Of a stretch of DNA of 64,000 nucleotides, positions 61,563 through 64,000 are shown one piece after another. Each line of letters opens with the position of its first letter. Position 1 is the stretch's first letter. The position numbers were made by a program, and so were the translations under genes. Under the pieces are notes generated by a model, which saw only the letters and a program-made list of their open reading frames with translations, did not search any database and was not told where the DNA came from. The DNA comes from JANQEU01 sp965242805 (GTDB taxonomy: Bacteria; Bacteroidota; Bacteroidia; Cytophagales; Cyclobacteriaceae), in assembly GCA_965242805.1 (NCBI GenBank), contig CBDETD010000002.1:4836001-4900000 (forward strand), read 5' to 3'.

Positions 61563-63926
61563 TCATTCAACTCGTAATCCGTTAGTTGGATTGGCATGTA
61601 TTACCCGGAATAAATGAGTGCTAAGCGTCAGCAAAATAACTGCTACAATAGTGGATATCGAAAATATAATCGGATAAACGGTTATCTGCATATGATAATT
61701 ATATATCATGTCCATTAAGCCTTTTACTGCGTAGTAGCCGAGGGGAGCTCCAATGACGAATGCAGCGATCAAATAAATAGCGAAGTGGCTGCTAACAGCT
61801 TTAGATAAGGCAAGTCCTCCGGCTCCTAATACCTTCCTTATACTGAATTCTCTGATCCTGCCAGAAATATTGAGAGCAACCAAACCATACAATCCGAGGC
61901 ATGTCATCAGAATTGAAATGATAGCCACCGTCATCATTAGGACTCTATGTCCGTTGGTATTTCGGAAATAGTCTTTAAATAATTGCGATTGAAAATCACC
62001 ACCGAATGGAAGGTCAGGGAACATGGATGACCAGATAACTTCTAATTCCTCGTAGCTAGTGTTTATAGTTTTTTCTGTTGTGCGCATTGCAAGATATCGG
62101 TACTGATCTTCCTGACCTATTCTCAGGAAGACGGGTTGAATCTCATTCCAAAAACTGAAATAGTGAAAATCCTTGATTACTCCTATCACCTTGTATTGTA
62201 AACTATCGTACCGGAATGTTTGCCCGAGTGGATCATCCCACCCTAGATTTTTAGCGAAGGTTTCATTGATTAAAACCGAATTCCTATCAGATTCATAGTC
62301 TTCATAAAAGTCCCTTCCTTCCAGAACTTCCAGCTCCATGGTATTCACGTAATTGGCATCCACATCCATTCGTCTGCTTTCCAGTTTCCGATCAGGTAGA
62401 TCAACGATCGAAGACGCGAGTCTTACTCCTAAATGGTGCGATCCTTTGGACGTTGATACAACGTTGGTACTCTGATCCAGTCTGTTTTTCAGCTGATCCA
62501 GATCATCAGAGTCGTCCAATCTTACCATTATCGTGGAGGACTGATTATATCCCCACGGTCTCTCCAGTTGATATTCTGTGTTCAATGTAAACATCACCCC
62601 GCATATGACACTGATACACGCAATCACAAATTGTATGCTTAGAAAAACCTTTGACAAAAGGTTTTTTCGGCCGAAAGTGAGTTTTCCTTTTAGGATGGAA
62701 ACTACCTGGAAATTTGAAATATACATAGCCGGATATGCGCCTGAAGCGATTGCGGTGATTAAGAGTAACCCAATTAAAAAGATGTAAAAATCAATTTCCA
62801 AGACATCAATTCCCATGTTGATGGCAAAGAGATTGTTTAATCCCGGAAGGAAAAATGTTGTACCCAGAATAAATCCAAGTATTAGTGCCAGAAACGACAG
62901 CAGTATATTTTCAACCATAAATTGTAGTATGAGCCTACTTCTATTGGCTCCAATGACCTTTCGTATCCCAATTTCTTTGAGCCTTTTTACGGCTGAGGAT
63001 ATGGCAATATTTAGGTAATTGAGACAGGCAAGGACGATCATCAAAGAGGCGATGATGGAAAGGATAATATGCCCCTCGACATCAGCTTGCCTCGAGATAT
63101 CCCAACGAATGTCTTTAGAATTATCATATATGGTTGAAACCGGTTCGAATCCAAAACCCGTAATTTGCCAGTCCTTTTGAGCTGAATTATTGATTTCAAT
63201 ATACTGATTCATTTTTTCCGCAATACCTGCAATATTTTGGGGGTCCTCCAGCATAATAAAAGTTCCTGAAATGTTCTCAGACCAATCTGAAGCTTTGAAT
63301 TCGGGATCGGCTAATTCCAACAGATCGTAATGTGTCAGAAACTCAAAATAGAAGCTTGTACTCATTTCATCAATGCTCACTACAGCGGTGACTGTAAGGG
63401 GAATATTTTCACTGCCGCTGAATCTGACATTGATCGTTTGACCAATAGGATTAGCGTCCCCAAAGTATTTCTTAGCCATTTTCTCGTGGATAATTATGCT
63501 ATTACGATCCTCCAATAGGGAGCCACTTTGGGATACTACATCGAAATCAAACATTTCAAGGAATGAAGGATCGACCATTCGGGTCCATTCCTGGAAGACA
63601 TTCTGACCTTTTTTTACCACAACATTCCGATCTTCAATACGGGTCATGTGTGTGATTTGCGCAAAATCTTCCTTCATACTCAATCCAACAGGTCGTGGAG
63701 ATATTCCGTACCATTCTGGCTGACCATCACGGTCCACCATAGATTTCAACATGAATATCCTATTAGCATTTGAATGCTGATCTTCCATCCCGAATTCGAT
63801 GGATAGATAAGCATATACTACCATACAGCATCCAATTGCAGCTGCAAGGCCCAAAACGTTTATTATTGATGATAACGGATTCTTGATTAGGTTACGGAAG
63901 GCGATTTTGAGGTAGTTTCGAAACAT
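61563..63926 (-). CDS. MacB/FtsX-type ABC transporter permease
   Basis: A 787-residue permease of the Bacteroidota DUF3526/MacB-like type. N-terminal transmembrane helix (about 20-42) then a periplasmic MacB_PCD domain; FtsX-like cores at about 285-430, a second MacB_PCD region, and a final FtsX core (about 670-787: SILMTCLGLYGLVAL, LSTHLFRVIHANPTNGLRVE). Typical markers are FRNLIKNPLSSIINVLGL at the start and GIRKVIGANRSRL and FSIRKVLGAGGLALSK in the cores. It partners an ATPase (not in the window) to export a lipopeptide, drug or signal. Its 5' end is 74 bases from the window edge. Confidence 0.93.
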   Translation of the reverse strand: MFRNYLKIAFRNLIKNPLSSIINVLGLAAAIGCCMVVYAYLSIEFGMEDQHSNANRIFMLKSMVDRDGQPEWYGISPRPVGLSMKEDFAQITHMTRIEDRNVVVKKGQNVFQEWTRMVDPSFLEMFDFDVVSQSGSLLEDRNSIIIHEKMAKKYFGDANPIGQTINVRFSGSENIPLTVTAVVSIDEMSTSFYFEFLTHYDLLELADPEFKASDWSENISGTFIMLEDPQNIAGIAEKMNQYIEINNSAQKDWQITGFGFEPVSTIYDNSKDIRWDISRQADVEGHIILSIIASLMIVLACLNYLNIAISSAVKRLKEIGIRKVIGANRSRLILQFMVENILLSFLALILGFILGTTFFLPGLNNLFAINMGIDVLEIDFYIFLIGLLLITAIASGAYPAMYISNFQVVSILKGKLTFGRKNLLSKVFLSIQFVIACISVICGVMFTLNTEYQLERPWGYNQSSTIMVRLDDSDDLDQLKNRLDQSTNVVSTSKGSHHLGVRLASSIVDLPDRKLESRRMDVDANYVNTMELEVLEGRDFYEDYESDRNSVLINETFAKNLGWDDPLGQTFRYDSLQYKVIGVIKDFHYFSFWNEIQPVFLRIGQEDQYRYLAMRTTEKTINTSYEELEVIWSSMFPDLPFGGDFQSQLFKDYFRNTNGHRVLMMTVAIISILMTCLGLYGLVALNISGRIREFSIRKVLGAGGLALSKAVSSHFAIYLIAAFVIGAPLGYYAVKGLMDMIYNYHMQITVYPIIFSISTIVAVILLTLSTHLFRVIHANPTNGLRVE

Positions 63927-64000
63927 TTTATTTTGAGTTTGAATATAAGATGCAACCCCGACCTCAAATGTTGCAGCTAGTTTGGATTTTTGTTTTGACC

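Noticed and set aside
1..64000. CRISPR arrays, tRNA, rRNA, insertion sequences or prophage
   Set aside because: No repeat-spacer pattern, no cloverleaf candidates and no transposase, integrase or phage gene recognised on either strand by eye; a covariance-model scan would be decisive.

Overview
The window is chromosomal DNA of a Bacteroidota bacterium, most likely a marine or soil member of the Cytophagales or a close relative. The evidence is a type IX secretion C-terminal sorting domain, an ECF sigma / FecR / TonB-dependent receptor set with STN and carboxypeptidase-like domains, AraC regulators with seven-helix membrane domains, MacB-like permeases of about 790 residues, Reg_prop propellers, TAnnTTTG-type promoter elements, and the fused leu-thr biosynthetic operon order seen in this phylum. 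No rRNA, tRNA, CRISPR, transposase or phage gene was seen. Coding is dense and no gene-free stretch exceeds about 300 bases. The longest gaps are 29011-29287, which holds a weak dyad near 29246-29264, and 48381-48650, which is AT-rich with nothing I can name.

Layout. (1) 1-10521: one tightly packed operon leuA-leuC-leuD-cimA-like-leuB-thrA-thrB-thrC, joining leucine, probably citramalate-derived isoleucine, and threonine synthesis. (2) 10637-19829: mixed accessory genes. They include an exported duplicated-domain protein, an ECF sigma factor overlapping a membrane-anchored YCII-domain protein, a YceI-TPR protein, a VOC / YCII-lipoprotein / AraC operon, an SDR, an ArsR regulator with a candidate operator, and a DHFR-like reductase. 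(3) 19887-28137: an envelope signalling locus with two lipoproteins divergent from an ECF sigma / FecR / TonB receptor unit, followed by a pirin and a zinc metalloprotease lipoprotein. (4) 28273-38157: a second lipoprotein of the family at 21351, a PQQ quinohemoprotein dehydrogenase, a membrane-fused hydrolase, then a run of small accessory genes (DUF3788, VOC, nucleotidyltransferase, a degenerate GxxExxY protein, an Asp/Glu racemase) and a seven-bladed Reg_prop lipoprotein. (5) 38184-48380: carbohydrate-related genes. A membrane-anchored GH3 glycosidase diverges from an NrtR/AraR-like Nudix regulator across two palindromic operators, and a second secreted GH3 lies further on with a Tat-exported epimerase, a second DHFR-like protein and a GlxA-type regulator. 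(6) 48651-54285: a candidate sensory/uptake unit of a T9SS-exported choice-of-anchor-I protein, a porin, a mini phosphate-binding-like protein and a chemoreceptor. (7) 54462-63926: SnoaL-like protein, SUMF1-fold protein, a small exported protein, a large sortilin/BNR-propeller protein, a serine hydrolase and an ABC permease.

The most promising observations are the Nudix-regulator/GH3 divergent promoter with two matching operators, the porin / mini-binding-protein / chemoreceptor unit, a GGGGGTA-N15-17-AGGG(G)TT element found three times in front of genes, and an ECF sigma factor coupled to a transmembrane YCII protein. All family assignments rest on motif recognition by eye. No database search was run.
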